The notes beneath the pieces were generated by a model. That model had not been told where the DNA came from and searched no databases. It saw only the letters and a program-made list of their open reading frames with translations. Position numbers and translations under genes: made by a program. A DNA stretch of 64,000 nt from Wyeomyia smithii (Eukaryota > Arthropoda > Insecta > Diptera > Culicidae): the NCBI RefSeq assembly GCF_029784165.1, contig NC_073695.1, positions 7,944,320 through 8,008,319 of the forward strand. The letters run 5' to 3'. This document shows positions 1 to 10,274 of this stretch, piece after piece. The first letter of the stretch is position 1. Each line of letters opens with the position of its first letter.

Positions 1-2
1 CT

Positions 3-362
3 GATGGGTTATCGTATGAGTTTTATGAACCAAACTTTGATAAACTCAAGAATGAATTGCTTTTCCTGTTCAATGGATACCTTGATGGTTCATTGGAGCC
101 ACAGAAAGAGTTCTCTGGAGGAATCATTATGCTAATACCTAAGACTCAAAACGCAGAAAAGTTAGATCAGTTTCGTCCAATCTCCATGCTTAATACGGAC
201 TACAAAATATTCACTAAGATCTTAGCACGTCGTTTACATTCTGTTATTGAAACGCTATTAGGACCAGGTCAGATAGCTTGTACAGAAGAACAGTCATGTG
301 TAGAAAACGTAAAACAGTTGAGATCAATCATTGCAAAGGCACAAGCATCCAAACTGTATTAG
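3..362 (+). pseudogene. L1-clade ORF2, reverse transcriptase N-terminal part (fragment)
   Basis: The reading frame is open from the window edge (codons in frame with position 3) to a TAA-like break at 360-362. It begins with DGLSYEFYE, the end of the common 'PGPDG' RT motif. It continues through GGIIMLIPKTQNAEKLDQFR and RPISMLNTDYKIFTKILARR (RT motifs 1-2), then LLGPGQIACTEEQSCVENV. This is the fingers region of the reverse transcriptase that copies the element RNA at the nicked target. The frame ends just before the place where motif A, carrying the first catalytic Asp, should follow. The protein continues after a 5.1-kb interruption at about 5506. The fragment is non-functional. Confidence 0.8.
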
Positions 363-904
363 GCAATTATATACCAACGCCACATCACGTGTGCTCTTCA
401 ACGGATTCATGACTTCTGATCAGAGCTGCGATTAATCCAAGCAACATGCTGACTATGACGAGAGAGAAAATATCATCGCACTCGTTTCTTTCTCTCATGA
501 ATAGCCAGCAACCATCACAGTAAGCGTGGAGATCCGACAAGTGATTCAATATCTTGTCTCTTTTGTTGCCATTTTCGGGTTCTAATTGTCAATCGTCGTG
601 AATATACAGAGTTCACTCGGAAATATCACTGCAATGCAAATCAAGGTTATTTTTGGAATATCAAAAATCGTTTCAGTAGCATGATTATGTCAGTGCCAGC
701 TTGAAGTTTGTTGCTATCAGAATTTTTTAAATTTGATCTGCTTTGCGGTCCGTGACGATCCCAACTCAAGATATTGCCACCAATGAACTAGGTTTATAAT
801 TTCAAACCAGTGGTTATAGGTGTCGCTTGATGGGCTGGCACAACAACCCCGAGTATTCGAAGCACAACCGGGACAGGTCCGCATTTTTACATTTTTCAAT
901 GAGA
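363..904. other. Unassigned DNA inside the interrupted L1-like element
   Basis: No coding potential or recognisable repeat is seen. It separates the 5' RT fragment from the left arm of the long inverted repeat. Its left edge marks the point where the L1-like reading frame is lost. Confidence 0.4.
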
Positions 905-2434
905 GGCATGCTAGGATTTTAAGCACTTCTAAGCACTGCACAGTGTTTTATTTTGCCGTTTTCTTAATGTATGTTAGAAGAAGTTTCAAGAAATTCAAAA
1001 ATACAGCTTTAGATGTAGGAAGATGAGTGGTCAATCCACCTAAAAGTGAGATAGAAAATTTACTTTTTTATCAGATTGAGATAGACCCATAGTGTCTTCG
1101 GCAAAATTTTAGGTGATCTCAAAACAATAAACTTCGCCAAAGTCATCATGTTTCCATCTCTTATATATTACGAGAAACATTAAGTTTGCTATGAAGAGGT
1201 ACTGAAAACCACAATTTTCGTTATAACTTTTTTCTCAGATTTTTCCAAATCTTCCACAAAGTTATCAGTCATTCTAATGTGCATGTTAATGCTGAACATT
1301 GTTATTTTTTATCTCCTAAAATGTCAATAGTTGTCAATAATTCAAGATTTTAGTACTTCGCTGAGAGTTACCAGTTATTTCTGTAGGTCAACTGTAACGT
1401 TGAAATAAGCTTTACGTGTTTTTTTTTTCTCGTAGCGAATATCGATAAACGTTCTTTGTTCAGACACATGGGTGGCCAAAAGTGGACATTAAAACATTTT
1501 CGGAAGACGCGAAATCTCTGCTCGTCCCTTTTGAAACTGGGGAAGAAGAATAAATTGAATTTGAAAAACAAGCTACTATTTGCACCCACGCTTACAATAC
1601 TGAATATTTAACTGAATATAAGAAAAAACTCAATTTTTAGTTAATCTGTTTCTAACATTTTCTCCATTTTTTGTAAGCTTATCAAAGCATGCATGCATGT
1701 TCAGCGCAAGATCGTTTAGGGCCACTTTTGAAACTCAAAACTGTTTTATATTTGAATTTTTGTATACAAAAATCAGCACCAAATAGCTTTGAAAAACAGG
1801 CGAAAAGGCTGCTTACATACTCTTACATACCAAAGTTAATACCTTTAATTGAAAGTCTGAAGATAGTTATTTCATCATATGTAACTGTCACGTGCGTAAA
1901 ATTGCGTAATTTTGAGATGGTTGAGGTGAAAGTATCCCCCAAAATATCGAAATATGTCAAATAACATTTTTATTTTAGGAGATAAAAAATAACAATGTTC
2001 AGCATAAACATGCACATTAGAATGACTGATAACTTTTTTAGAAGATTTGGAAATTCGGAAAAAACTGAGAAAAAAGTTATAACGGAAATTGTGATTGTCA
2101 GTACCTCTTCATAGAAAACCTAATGTTTCCCGTAATATATAAGAGATAGAAACATGATGTCTTTGGCATAGTTTATTGTTTGGAGACCACCTAAAATTTT
2201 GCCGAAGACACCATGCTTCTATCTCAATCTGATAAAAAAGAAAATTTATTTTATCTCACTTTTAGGTGGGTTGATCACTCATCTTCCTACATCTAAAGAT
2301 GTACTTTTGCATATTTTGAAACTTCTACTAACATACATTATGGCTATAATCAACATTTGAATCGCTATTTAATTAATCGCACGAAAACGGTAAAATAAAA
2401 CACTGTGCACTGCTTTGATCATAGTTAGCATGTT
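905..2434. repeat. Long inverted-repeat (foldback-like) element
   Basis: The left arm (about 905-1322) and the right arm (about 1972-2434) are diverged reverse complements of each other for over 400 bp. Shared landmarks include the pair at 1300-1320 and 1972-1995 (TTTTTATCTCCTAAAAT and its complement), the 'cctacatctaaag' segment at 2287-2299 against 1010-1022, and 'cactgtgcactgc' at 2400-2412 against 934-948. The loop of about 650 bp (1323-1971) has no convincing ORF. Such long arms fit a foldback element or a long-TIR MITE. No clean target duplication was found, so the outer ends are approximate. Confidence 0.7.
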
Positions 2435-3778
2435 ACTGAAACATATTCCGGCCATATATCCGAAACCAGTCGATTAACTCCGGCCATCCTCTTTGTTAAA
2501 AGAAAATATGAATGAAAACTAGGAGAAAAGCAAAACCGTTCCGAACCGAAATTCAACAGTTTCAAAGTTGAACCGTGCAAAAATTTAACAGGATCTGTAT
2601 ATAAATATACATAACCATACATATTTAAAAGTTTTCTGTTTTGCCACCCGTGATTCATTTTTTGCCGCGAACTAACACTGTCTTTAGTTTAACCTACAAC
2701 AAGCACAATATTCAAGCATCAACTTAATGAACTCATGCTGTCAAAAAACAAATAAAAATGCAATATTATTTTTCAGATATGAGATCATTTGAAAAATATT
2801 AATAGAATTCTTTTTATTACAATTGGTGTTATGAAGAAACATATTCTCTACTGAGAATAAAAATGAATGATCATACAGATTCAAAATGTACCAAACAAAA
2901 ATACGCTCAGTTACAAAACGAAGTAATAGTTGTTTATTGACAACTAGTTGAACATTCCCGGCGATACTCGGGATCAAAAGTTTCACTACTAGGAATCATT
3001 TTTTATAATTCATTGCATTATTAGCACAACTCACTTCAAAAAAATTTCACATCTTATACGTCCATCATCACTTTAAGTACTTTAACTTTCTGAGAACGCA
3101 CAGAATGGAAATACCCATATTGGATTGCATTTTGTGATTTGGGGATGTTTTACAGAAACTGGAAGTCGCCATTTCGGATTTCAAAATGACGTATGGAGTT
3201 CGGAAGTTTCGGAAGTATTGAAATGGTTGGCCAAATACCACTTTAGATTATTTTTCTGAAACCAGAAGTCGTTATTTCGGGAAAATGTTATGTGGGCTCA
3301 TCCCAGTTCCGAATATACCACGCTCGGGTGATAACTGGATATTCGTCAATCGTTCACAGTAAAACTCTTTTTATGTAAATTTTAGAAGAAAGAAATCAAA
3401 GTAAGAAGAATTTAGCGTGACCATTCATGCTTAGTTCTCCTCTATAATCATATCTAAAGAGATAACATGTGAATTTTTAAAATGAAAATGTTTGTTGGTG
3501 TCCAAGGAACACGTCTGAGAAGAAGTTAACGTTTTAATCCACATAACTATGTAGAAATTAAAAAAAAGATAAAACCGATGAAATGTGGCTTTTCCTCCAG
3601 CCAAATGTCCCAAGATCTAGTTTTGGTAAAAGTAAAAAAGTATTTCGAATCCCGTAATGTGTTACTATTCACATAACTACGAAAACAGCAGAAATGTATT
3701 TTTTTCTGTTTGACTCGCACCAAATAAAAACATAAATTCACCTGCAAGAAAATATTTGTAGATGTTGAAGGAACAACG
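2435..3778. other. AT-rich DNA with one dispersed repeat fragment
   Basis: No gene is seen. At about 3110-3310 there is a fragment with the phrase 'gaagtcgccatttcgg' followed by 'atttcaaaatgac', which recurs in similar form at 41560-41790; it is an unclassified dispersed repeat. The rest is AT-rich and unassigned. Confidence 0.4.
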
Positions 3779-5011
3779 AACATTTTATTGAAAAAAAAAA
3801 AAATTTTACAGGCGAATTGAGCTCATGCTCAAAAAGTCAAAACTTTGCATGTATTATATGTTTATATATAAATTTCAAAAAGAGTATTTTAAAGTGTTTT
3901 TCTGTATGCAGAAAATCGTCTTCAAACATACGTAGTTTTTAAAGTTATATCTCAACTTTTAGCAATAATATACTTACTATTTTCCCTCACATGTCTTTCC
4001 TGAACATTTGCAAACATTTCAATGAAGAACAATTACATAGCTTTGAATTTTGATTTAGAGGCAAATTGAGTTCAAATATTCATGATTTTGCTTGTTTAAT
4101 GTAGTGTTGTGAATAATATCTGAATTTTCAGTAATCAAAAATCTGTTATTTTTACTCAAAAGTCTTTCCTGAACACAAACAAACATTTTAATGGAAAAAA
4201 TATATATCATGGCTTTGAATTTGGATTTAGAGACAAATTAAGCCAAAATATTCATGTTATTGCATGTTTTACTTAGTTTTGTTAATAATATCTCTATTTT
4301 CAGTTATCAGATAACTATTATTTCTTCTCGAATGTCATTCCTGAATATCAACAAACATTTTATTGAAAAAAATCACGTGTCATCGCTTTGAATTCTGATT
4401 TAGAGGCAAATTGAGCTTAAAAAATTATGGTGCTGCATTTTTCATGTGGTTTTGTGGAAAATATTCAAATTTCAAATAATCAGATGCCTATTATTTTTCC
4501 CTCAAATATCTATCCTAAACCCAACGAACATTTTATTATAGTAAAAATCATAGATCACTGCTTCGAGTTTTGATTTAGAGGCAAATTCAGCATGAAAGTC
4601 ATGATTTTGCATGTTTCACGTAGTTCTGTGAATAATATCTCGAGTTTTAGTAATCAGATACCTGTTAGTTTTTATCGAAAGTCTTTCTTAAACATCAACG
4701 AACATTTTAATGGAAAAAGAATCACATGTCATCGCTTTAAATTTTGATTTGGAGACGAATTAAGTATAAAAAGTCATAATTTTGCATGTTTTACGTAGTT
4801 TTGTGAATAATATCTCGAGTTTTAGTGATCAGATACTTGTTATTTTTTCTCAAATGTCTTTCTTAAACATCAACGAACATTTTTATGAAAAAAGAATCAC
4901 ATGTTATCGCTTTGAATTTTGATTTGGAGACGAATTAAGTATAAAAAGACATAATTTTGCATGTTTTTCGTAGTTTTGTGAATTATATCTCAAGTTTTAG
5001 TGGTCAGAGAC
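3779..5011 (+). repeat. ~174-bp AT-rich tandem repeat array, about seven diverged units
   Basis: A landmark 'aacattt' followed by a short A-rich run recurs at 3779, 4013, 4182, 4354, 4527, 4701 and 4876, giving spacings of 234, 169, 172, 173, 174 and 175 bp. Each unit also carries 'ttgaattttgatttagag', 'aattgagc' or 'aattaag', 'ttttgcatgtttta' and 'tttgtgaataatatct'. The last two units are the most alike and the first is the longest and most diverged. This is a short satellite-type array with no coding capacity, lying inside the material that splits the L1-like element. Confidence 0.8.
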
Positions 5012-5089
5012 CTCAGAGCCTTCGAGAATAATATCAATAATATCAAGCGTTACGGAATTCCATTTTTATATAGTAAGAAGATGCTTTTA

Positions 5090-5303
5090 GTCGGCGTGCA
5101 GCCAAACCGAACCAAGCGTCGAAAAACATTTACCGCCGCAATTGCTGTGTACAAGCTGTTACAGCGAATTTTTGTTACAATATCGTTATCAAATGCTCAA
5201 ACGATTTCGTTACTTCATAATAGATAGATAATTACTTCTCAACTGGGTGTCAATAACTCAATCTGAGCAAACGGCGCTTAGTTCGGTCTGATCGCACGCC
5301 GAC
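5090..5303. mobile_element. Possible MITE with imperfect inverted ends
   Basis: GTCGGCGTGC at 5090-5099 is matched in reverse complement by GCACGCCGAC at 5294-5303, and the similarity extends imperfectly inward (both ends carry an ACCGAAC-like motif followed by AAGCG). The spacing of about 214 bp suits a MITE. No target duplication is clear, so the call is tentative. Confidence 0.35.
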
Positions 5304-5505
5304 CATATATCAATATCATACATATCAATTGAAGAAAAATCATTGGTTTTATGTTTGCTATCCTCATAACATCATGCTGTCAAAATGAACTTGATATTTC
5401 TGCTGGTTCAATCTCAGTACAGCCATACCCGAATGATGGAGAAAGATAGCAAGAAAAAAATGAGAGTGAGAGTTGACGCTGAGAGAATCATTGTAACATC
5501 GCAAA

Positions 5506-6286
5506 CTCTTTTGTAATGAACCATGCATCGTAGTTGGCTGATTCTGGTGTTGCATCATTTTGGCGTAATGTCAGTAGTATGATATTGACTTTCCGCAGCT
5601 CTGCTTCTGATATAAAAATTGAAAGCTCTGTTAGACAGGGCTGTCCGCTCAGCATGGTACTTTTCGTACTGTACATTGAGCCCTTAATCAGGAAAATTTC
5701 TGAGAATGTCCGTGGTGTTTTAGTATCTGGCAAATTTATTCGGGTATTAGCCTACGCGGATGATCTAGTAATGTTTCTCAGGGACGACGTGGAGTTGGAT
5801 TTGGCTCTTCAAATTTTCAACTCTTACGCCGATATATCCTGTATAAAGTTGAACATGGAGAAATCATCCTTTATCAGAATCAATAACGCAATGAGTGGGC
5901 TACAACAGTTCGAAGAAGTCGCAGAGGTTAAAGTTCTAGGTATACTTTTATCGGGACAATGGTCGTTAACTATCAAACACAATTTTGATAAGATAATTAA
6001 AGATATTCACTTTAGATTGAGTTTGCATAGAACCAGGAACCTCAATTTGATACAGAAAACATGGCTTGTGAACATATTTTTGCTTTCAAAGCTATGGTAC
6101 ATCTGCCAAGTTTTTCATCCGAACAACCAACACCTTGCAAAATTGTTGAAAATTGATGGTGGCTTCATTTGGGGTTCAAAACAGTTGTTCAAAGTTGAAC
6201 GCAACCAATTGTACTTGAATTTCGAAAAAGGTGGTATAAAACTTATTGACGTAGAGTCTAAGGCCAAAGCTATTAGAATATTTTAA
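5506..6286 (+). pseudogene. L1-clade ORF2, reverse transcriptase catalytic part (fragment)
   Basis: This resumes the ORF2 begun at 3-362. In-frame sequence from about 5506 contains one stop (TAG 5531-5533), then LADSGVASFWRNV, the L1-typical IESSVRQGCPLSMVLFVLYI (motif B), and RVLAYADDLVMFL (motif C, with the YADD catalytic pair intact). Thumb-like sequence follows, with VLGILLSGQW. Motif A with the first catalytic Asp is missing or destroyed at the junction, and roughly 10-12 codons appear lost between the two fragments. A frameshift at about 6285 ends this frame. The enzyme would prime DNA synthesis at a nicked target; this copy cannot. Confidence 0.8.
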
Positions 6287-6287
6287 A

Positions 6288-6967
6288 CTTGGGAGGAGAT
6301 CTAAACAATGAGGATACAATTATGCTAAATCATCAAAAAATGCAGTCTCTGGGGAGAAACACGAAAGAATGGTTGCAGCTTGCTAGACGAGTTAGAGAAA
6401 ATCCTGCGCTGGACTCAGTAAAAAAGATATACTTATATTTTCTGGATGAGCGAAATATTCGACCTAAAATAGAAACCATATTCCCAAACCTAAGTTGGGA
6501 AAACATATGGGAAAATCTCTCACATAATTTTATTCCAAGTGAGTGTAAATCTCAAATGTTTTTGCTGTATAACGATTTGATAGTTTCTAAAGATAAATTG
6601 GTTAAATACAATATAGGAAGACTTCCCAATAATCTCTGTGATAGCTGTGCTGTACCAGAAACTAACAAGCATATTTTTTAAGGAATGTGTCCGCACACAT
6701 ACAATCCGACTATGGTTAAATGATATTGTAAAAAACCGTTTGAAAATAGTTGCCACAGATCCTGAAGATATTTTAAGTTGGAATGTAAATACAAAAAGCA
6801 AAAGACTGAAGGCAGTTCTTTGGATAGTAATGTTTACTTATACATATATTATGCGTAGTTATCCAAATAGCGGTTTATATATACTAAAGAAAAATATAAG
6901 AGAAGAAAGATGGAACAACAGAAAGTTTTTCAAAACGTGTTTCGGAAAATGGCCGAATTTATATTAA
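6288..6967 (+). pseudogene. L1-clade ORF2, C-terminal domain (frameshifted)
   Basis: Two reading frames continue the protein after the frameshift near 6285: 6289-6681, then about 6672-6967 in a third frame. The join near 6670 crosses a Cys/His motif: CDSCAVPETNKHIF runs on as FKECVRTH after a one-base shift, giving a C-x2-C-x7-H-x4-C pattern, as found in the C-terminal segment of many L1 ORF2 proteins. The end FGKWPNLY is followed directly by TAA. Two frameshifts within 400 bp show that the copy is old. Confidence 0.7.
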
Positions 6968-7061
6968 GACCGCGATAACGGATAATAAGTACAAATAAAT
7001 CAAAATGTAACATACTGTAACATAGAGAACATGAAATAAATATTATTAAAAAAAAAAAAAA

Positions 7062-7440
7062 GATGCGTGAAAACCTATTTTCCATCACCTATCAGTAATT
7101 TTAAACCATTCTTATGCCCATATAGGACAGTTTTCAACAACCAAAACATTTTTTTTTAATTGATGCAAGACTGTTAACGGTTACTCAAAGATGCGCGAAA
7201 ACCCATTTTCCATCACCTATCAGTATTTTTTAACCTTTCTTATGCCCATTTAGAGAAAATTTCAACTAGCAAAAAAAATATTTTTTTCTAGTTGATATAA
7301 GACTGTGAATTGTTACTGAAGGATGCGTGATAACCTATTTTCCATCACCTGTTAGTATTTTTAAACCTTTTTTATGCCAATTTAGGACAATTTTCGCAAA
7401 AGTTTTATTAATTTTAAAACTTACTACAAACATTTTTCTG
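7062..7440 (+). repeat. ~130-bp tandem repeat, three units
   Basis: Units start with GATGCG(T/C)GA at 7062, 7190 and 7322 (periods 128 and 132 bp). Each contains 'ttttccatcacct', 'ttatgccca' or 'ttatgccaa' and 'gttgatataagactgt' in similar form; the third unit is incomplete. The array starts immediately after the poly(A) tail of the L1-like element. Confidence 0.8.
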
Positions 7441-7502
7441 AAGCAATTTATACCCCAAAAACAGTTGCTGCATCATTTATTTTCAATTGCAATACATTTT
7501 CA

Positions 7503-7590
7503 AAGTTACGTTATATCGGATGAAGGTTACGTTATATCGAGTTACGTTATATCGAGGTTGCCTTATATCGAGGTATTACTGTATCACGCT
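7503..7590 (-). repeat. Iterated 'ttacgttatatcga' motif, probable end of a pogo/Tc1-type MITE
   Basis: The motif ttacgttatatcg occurs three times (7505-7560), followed by 'ccttatatcgaggtattactgta'-type sequence. Read on the minus strand this begins with TACAGTAATACCTCG, in the style of TA-flanked terminal repeats of pogo/Tc1-like MITEs, such as the one at 36443-36719. No matching second end was found, so this may be a solo end. Confidence 0.4.
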
Positions 7591-7812
7591 TAGCCTTCAA
7601 CTGAATTACTTTGTTTTCGCAGCAATTGATTGGAAAATTATCCACCTTGTTGAAACGCAGTTTTCGGCCCCAAATTGGTCAAATAATGCTAGCTTTCTCT
7701 AACACGGTAGACAGAATGTTTGACCTAGTTAACCGGCAATCAACGTTGTCAGTATGCCAGATAAATCTGAATTTTGCCTGATTTCTGATTTCGCGCCAGA
7801 CAAACAGATTAA

Positions 7813-8457
7813 TAGAGATGGTCGGGTTTCGGGTTTTCAAACCCGAAATCCGAACCCGACCCGTACCCGACGGGTTCGGGTCGGGTTCGGGTTTGAAAAT
7901 TTTTAAAAGTGTCGGGTACGGGTCAGGTTCGGGTTTTGTGAAAAAAATATTTTCGGGTTCGGGTTTGAAAATGTCGGGTTCAGGTCGGGTTTGGGTATTA
8001 AAACCCGAAACCCGACTATAAAATCTAGAAATTTCGGGTTCGAGTTTCACTATTTCGGGTTCGGGTTTCAATGGAATAAAATTTTCGGGTTCGGGTCGGG
8101 TTCGGGTTTGAACGAATGAAAAAGTTTCGGGTTCGGGTCGGGTTCGGGTTTTGACCGAAAAAAAAAAATCGGACTCGGGTCGGGTACGGGTTTAAAAATG
8201 TCGGGCTCAGGTCGGGTTTGGGTATTAAAACCCGAAACCCGATTATAAAATCTATGAAATTTCGGGTTCGGGTCGGGTTCGGGTTTCACAATTTCGGGTT
8301 CGGGTCGGGTTCGGGTTTCAATGGAATAAAATTTTCGGGTTCGGGTCGGGTTCGGGTTTGAACGAATAAAAAAGTTTCGGGTTCGGGTTTTGACCGAAAA
8401 AAAAATCGGGTTCGGGTCGGGTACGGGTTTGAAAAACATCAAACCCGACCATCTCTA
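7813..8457. mobile_element. hAT-like nonautonomous element, TAGAGATGGTCGGG family, short copy
   Basis: The ends are TAGAGATGGTCGGG and its exact reverse complement, flanked by the 8-bp direct repeat CAGATTAA (7805-7812 and 8458-8465). An 8-bp duplication and a TAGNGATG-type end are hallmarks of hAT transposons. Almost the whole interior is iterated TCGGGT/TTCGGG motifs, including an internal duplication of about 227 bp (around 7968-8050 against 8193-8275). The arrays are open in several frames and translate to low-complexity Pro/Glu/Asp-Pro repeats, which are not genes. There is no transposase, so mobilisation must come from elsewhere. A larger relative is at 45101-48022. Confidence 0.9.
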
Positions 8458-8713
8458 CAGATTAACCTCAGAATCTGGCAGATATTTGACAATATTTGAG
8501 CTACATCGAGTCTGCTTCTGCTCAAACCAATCAGTTTACTTATGGAAGGCCGCAAAGACTGTCCTAACTACGTGGGTAGCAGTAGTAGTGGTAGCGGATA
8601 GCAGCAGCGGTAGGTGCATAGTGTAGCACTTCTTTCAGTGAAGGTAATGCCGTAATTTGGTAATACACAAATAGAGAATTTTTAGCGCTAGAATAGCGTT
8701 CCATTGTGTAGGG

Positions 8714-9957
8714 CAGCGATTCTCAACCTTTTTTTGTCCGCGTACCCCTTGGCGATATTTTTCATATCGATTGTACCCCCTGGCTTTATATGTTCTCGCA
8801 GCGTGGGAGAGAGTAGTGGTAGATCATGTTGTGGTACCGTAAACTGGGGTGACTTTGATTACCGGGGTGACTTTGATCACTGTACCTCTTTTTTGAAAAT
8901 GTGGTAAAAAAGCGCTCGTAGTGCTTGGGATTTGTCGTAATCTTCACTGATTGTGTTGATATATGTCTGCATTGCTACTACTCATGCATTTCCTGCTATT
9001 TGAAGAGTGTTTTTCATGCTAAAATATTAATTGAAAATAAAGTGTATTTTTGGCGATTTTTGTTGCATACAAACAATCGGTTCAAGCAGATTCAAAACAA
9101 CAAGATGCAATACGTAAAGTTTTTTTATTTTGTTCCGAAATTAGTTCTCAAGATGAACAAATATTATAACAAGGCATTTCATTGTTACTTTCGTATGTTT
9201 TTCCTCGAAGGCAATGTTGAGTCCCAATAATCTCCACAGCGTAATACATATTTCTTCTTAACAAAAACCCAAGACGTGAAGTAATATGCAAATTTGGACA
9301 ATTGCATTCCACGTGGACTAGTTTTTGCAGATTTAAGACCATCTTCCCTCTCAGTGGATAATCTTTTTTATATATTCTGAAAATTATGTATGAATCTTGG
9401 ACATTCGCCAACATAAATTGTTCACGTAGAATGTGAATGGCCCCCACATTGCTTTCCATATTTATAAACTCGTTTGAGTCGTTTTATGCTGTTTAATTTA
9501 GTGAAAGTAGCAAAGTGTTACTCCAAATTCATCAAAATAATGAAGTGATCAAAGTCACCCCGGAATGATGATTGGTATAAAATTTTTAGAGCATATTTAA
9601 AAACAGCAAAATTGTTGCTAAACTTTTGAAATAGTGACTGAATCTTTCTCAATGCATGCCAGTACTTATTTTAAAAATATTAAACAATATTTTTTTCAGT
9701 ATATTATGAAAATATTTAAGATACAATCAAAAAAGTGATCAAAGTCACCCCAGTTTACGGTAGTCTAGTTCAAGTTTCAAATGGAACTTTGGTTTGTTTG
9801 ATTACTACAGTCACATTTTAAAAGCACGATTGAACAAGAAATGAAGTATTATAAAGAAAAATTGCTTTGTCCTCCATTACTGATTTATCTTTCGAGTACC
9901 CACTGAAGGCTTTCGAGTACCCCCAGGGGTACGCGTACCCCAGGTTGAGAACCGCTG
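8714..9957. mobile_element. hAT-like nonautonomous element with CAGCG ends
   Basis: The ends CAGCGATTCTCAACCT (8714-8729) and AGGTTGAGAACCGCTG (9942-9957) are inverted copies with one mismatch, and the element is flanked by the exact 8-bp duplication GTGTAGGG (8706-8713 and 9958-9965). Subterminal 'gtacccc' motifs recur at both ends (8745-8780 and 9895-9940). Most of the interior is a different, nested element at 8837-9760; without it the hAT-like part is about 320 bp. No transposase is present. Confidence 0.93.
8837..9760 (+). mobile_element. TA-target inverted-repeat element, copy 1
   Basis: The ends CCGTAAACTGGGGTGAC and its inverse GTCACCCCAGTTTACGG are flanked by TA on each side (8835-8836 and 9761-9762). 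A 'ggggtgactttgat' motif is repeated just inside the left end. A TA duplication fits the Tc1/mariner-pogo group, but no transposase is encoded. The interior (for example 'tgcaatacgtaaag' and 'catgctaaaatattaattg') is homologous in reverse orientation to 36381-37595, identifying a family. It is nested inside the hAT-like element at 8714-9957. Confidence 0.9.
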
Positions 9958-10274
9958 GTGTAGGGAATAGCACAGAGATACGATCAGCATCATATCCGAT
10001 ATTAAATCAAGCAACTTAATTGAGGATTTTATATTTCCTCGTTCATTCATTGCAATACAATCAGAATTTTAGAACGCTCTGACAAACACGGTTGTAAATT
10101 CGATATCGTCGTCATGTCTTAGCACGAACTGAATTTTCTTTTCCTTCAGCAATATACAGCACCTAACTGCAGCGTAATAAAATGTTGTGTAATTTATTGC
10201 GGCATCTTCTTTTATCAGTTTCCATACGACACTAAGACGAATAATCAAGCCTTGAAGACGGCCATGCCTTTATT

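Larger units (their letters stand above)
1..7061 (+). mobile_element. L1-clade non-LTR retrotransposon, interrupted and degenerate
   Basis: Two separated coding blocks on the plus strand (3-362 and about 5506-6967) read as successive parts of one L1-type ORF2, followed by a short 3' UTR with an AATAAA-like signal and a poly(A) run ending at 7061. The blocks are separated by about 5.1 kb of unrelated repeats that interrupt the reverse transcriptase just before its first catalytic aspartate. The 5' part lies left of the window. No target duplication can be checked because the left end is absent. The L1 assignment rests on the style of the RT motifs and the C-terminal Cys/His motif; a related clade is possible. 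Confidence 0.75.
7625..10150 (+). repeat. Unclassified interspersed repeat family, copy 1 (split by two hAT-like insertions)
   Basis: Shared blocks with copies at 10275-11166, 45440-46540 and 58405-58610 are: 'gcagcaattgattggaaaat' (7620s), 'gctttctctaacacggtaga' (7690s), 'acctagttaacc', 'ctcaaaccaatcagtttact' (8520s), an AGC/AGT-rich stretch (8575-8620), 'cacttctttcagtgaa', and 'gatcagcatcatatccgata' (9980s). It is interrupted by an element at 7813-8457 and another at 8714-9957, each with an exact 8-bp target duplication taken from this repeat. The CCAAT-like block suggests promoter-derived sequence, but no coding region follows. The family is not recognised. Confidence 0.65.

Noticed and set aside
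3779..5011. CRISPR-like array
   Set aside because: Units of ~174 bp are contiguous and diverged, with no constant-repeat/variable-spacer structure, in an insect genome.
7679..8442. Open frames encoding Pro-Glu-Pro-Asp-Pro-Asn repeats in the hAT-like element
   Set aside because: They come from the short-motif array (TCGGGT/ACCCGA), are present on both strands, and have no start context or domain.
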